A stretch of 5,247 nt of DNA, from NCBI GenBank assembly GCA_039934635.1, contig JBDTLT010000322.1:1-5247 (forward strand). The letters are read 5' to 3'. Of this stretch, positions 5,113 through 5,247 are shown in pieces (positions within the stretch are counted from its first letter, which is position 1; the number at the start of each line of letters is the position of its first letter). The translations under genes and the position numbers were made by a program. The notes under the pieces are model-generated. The model was not told the DNA's origin. It did no database searches and was given only the letters and a program-made list of their open reading frames with translations. The stretch comes from DATLFA01 sp039934635 (GTDB lineage: Bacteria; Actinomycetota; Acidimicrobiia; Acidimicrobiales; WLNW01).

Positions 5113-5118
5113 AAAGGG
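5113..5118 (+). promoter_or_regulatory. Ribosome binding site of ilvE
   Basis: The 22-bp gap after leuB contains a purine-rich GAGGAAAGGG run. Its 3' end lies seven bases before the ATG at 5126. There is no room for a separate promoter or terminator, so ilvE is cotranscribed with leuB. Confidence 0.6.
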
Positions 5119-5125
5119 ACCAACG

Positions 5126-5247
5126 ATGCCCATCACCCCGACGCCCAAGATCTGGATGAACGGCCAGCTCGTCGACTGGGAGGACGCCAAGATCCACATT
5201 CTCACGCACACGCTGCACTACGGCACCGGCGTGTTCGAAGGCATCCG
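5126..5247 (+). CDS. ilvE: Branched-chain amino acid aminotransferase, N-terminal part (cut by window edge)
   Basis: This is a pyridoxal-phosphate aminotransferase of fold type IV that performs the last step of leucine, isoleucine and valine synthesis. Only 40 residues are visible: IWMNGQLVDWEDAKIHIL (9-26), then THTLHYGTGVFEGI (27-40). The pattern of a WxNG start, a conserved WEDAK and HxLHYGTxVFEGIR is characteristic of IlvE and close to the enterobacterial type. The catalytic lysine and cofactor motifs lie beyond the right edge. D-alanine transaminase and aminodeoxychorismate lyase share the fold, but HYGTGVFEGI and the position directly after leuB point to IlvE. Expression should follow the leader attenuator upstream of leuB. 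Confidence 0.92.
   Translation, partial: MPITPTPKIWMNGQLVDWEDAKIHILTHTLHYGTGVFEGI

Noticed and set aside
4111..5211. Long open frames opposite and across leuB (366 codons on the minus strand, 369 on the plus strand)
   Set aside because: They are shadows of the GC-rich leuB codons. Their products show no family motifs, and the minus-strand frame also runs over the ilvE start.

Overview
The window is a branched-chain amino acid locus, mainly leucine biosynthesis, from a GC-rich bacterium. It is very probably an actinobacterium. The reasons are the high GC content with strong G/C third-position bias, an LtbR/NdgR-type IclR regulator divergent from leuCD, actinobacterial-looking leuB and greA genes, and starts that appear leaderless, placed six bases after a TANNNT -10 hexamer. 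The layout would fit an Acidimicrobiia-like lineage, but that placement is inference. No mobile element, CRISPR array, tRNA or rRNA was seen.

Layout. At the left, leuC and leuD (leuD cut by the window edge) are read leftwards. An IclR-family regulator is read rightwards from a 70-bp divergent gap. That gap holds a perfect 7-3-7 inverted repeat (1671-1687) that contains a consensus TATAAT -10 for leuC and fills the -35/-10 spacer of the regulator promoter. The regulator meets a leftward operon tail to tail, with the two stop codons sharing CTAG. That operon is greA, an alpha/beta hydrolase and a 53-residue single-pass membrane protein, with overlapping starts and stops (8 nt and 4 nt). Divergent from greA is a rightward unit: a promoter, a short leader open frame, a long GC-rich hairpin, an intrinsic terminator, then leuB and the start of ilvE, which runs off the right edge.

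How it works together. LeuCD isomerises 2-isopropylmalate to 3-isopropylmalate, LeuB oxidises it to 2-oxoisocaproate (4-methyl-2-oxopentanoate), and IlvE transaminates this to leucine; IlvE also makes valine and isoleucine. The two halves appear to be controlled differently. leuCD seems to be under an IclR-type repressor at an operator overlapping its -10. leuB-ilvE seems to be under transcription attenuation, through a leaderless 16-codon peptide ending Ile-Val-Ile-Ile-Arg followed directly by a terminator with no upstream gene to terminate. The attenuator before leuB is the most interesting element in the window.
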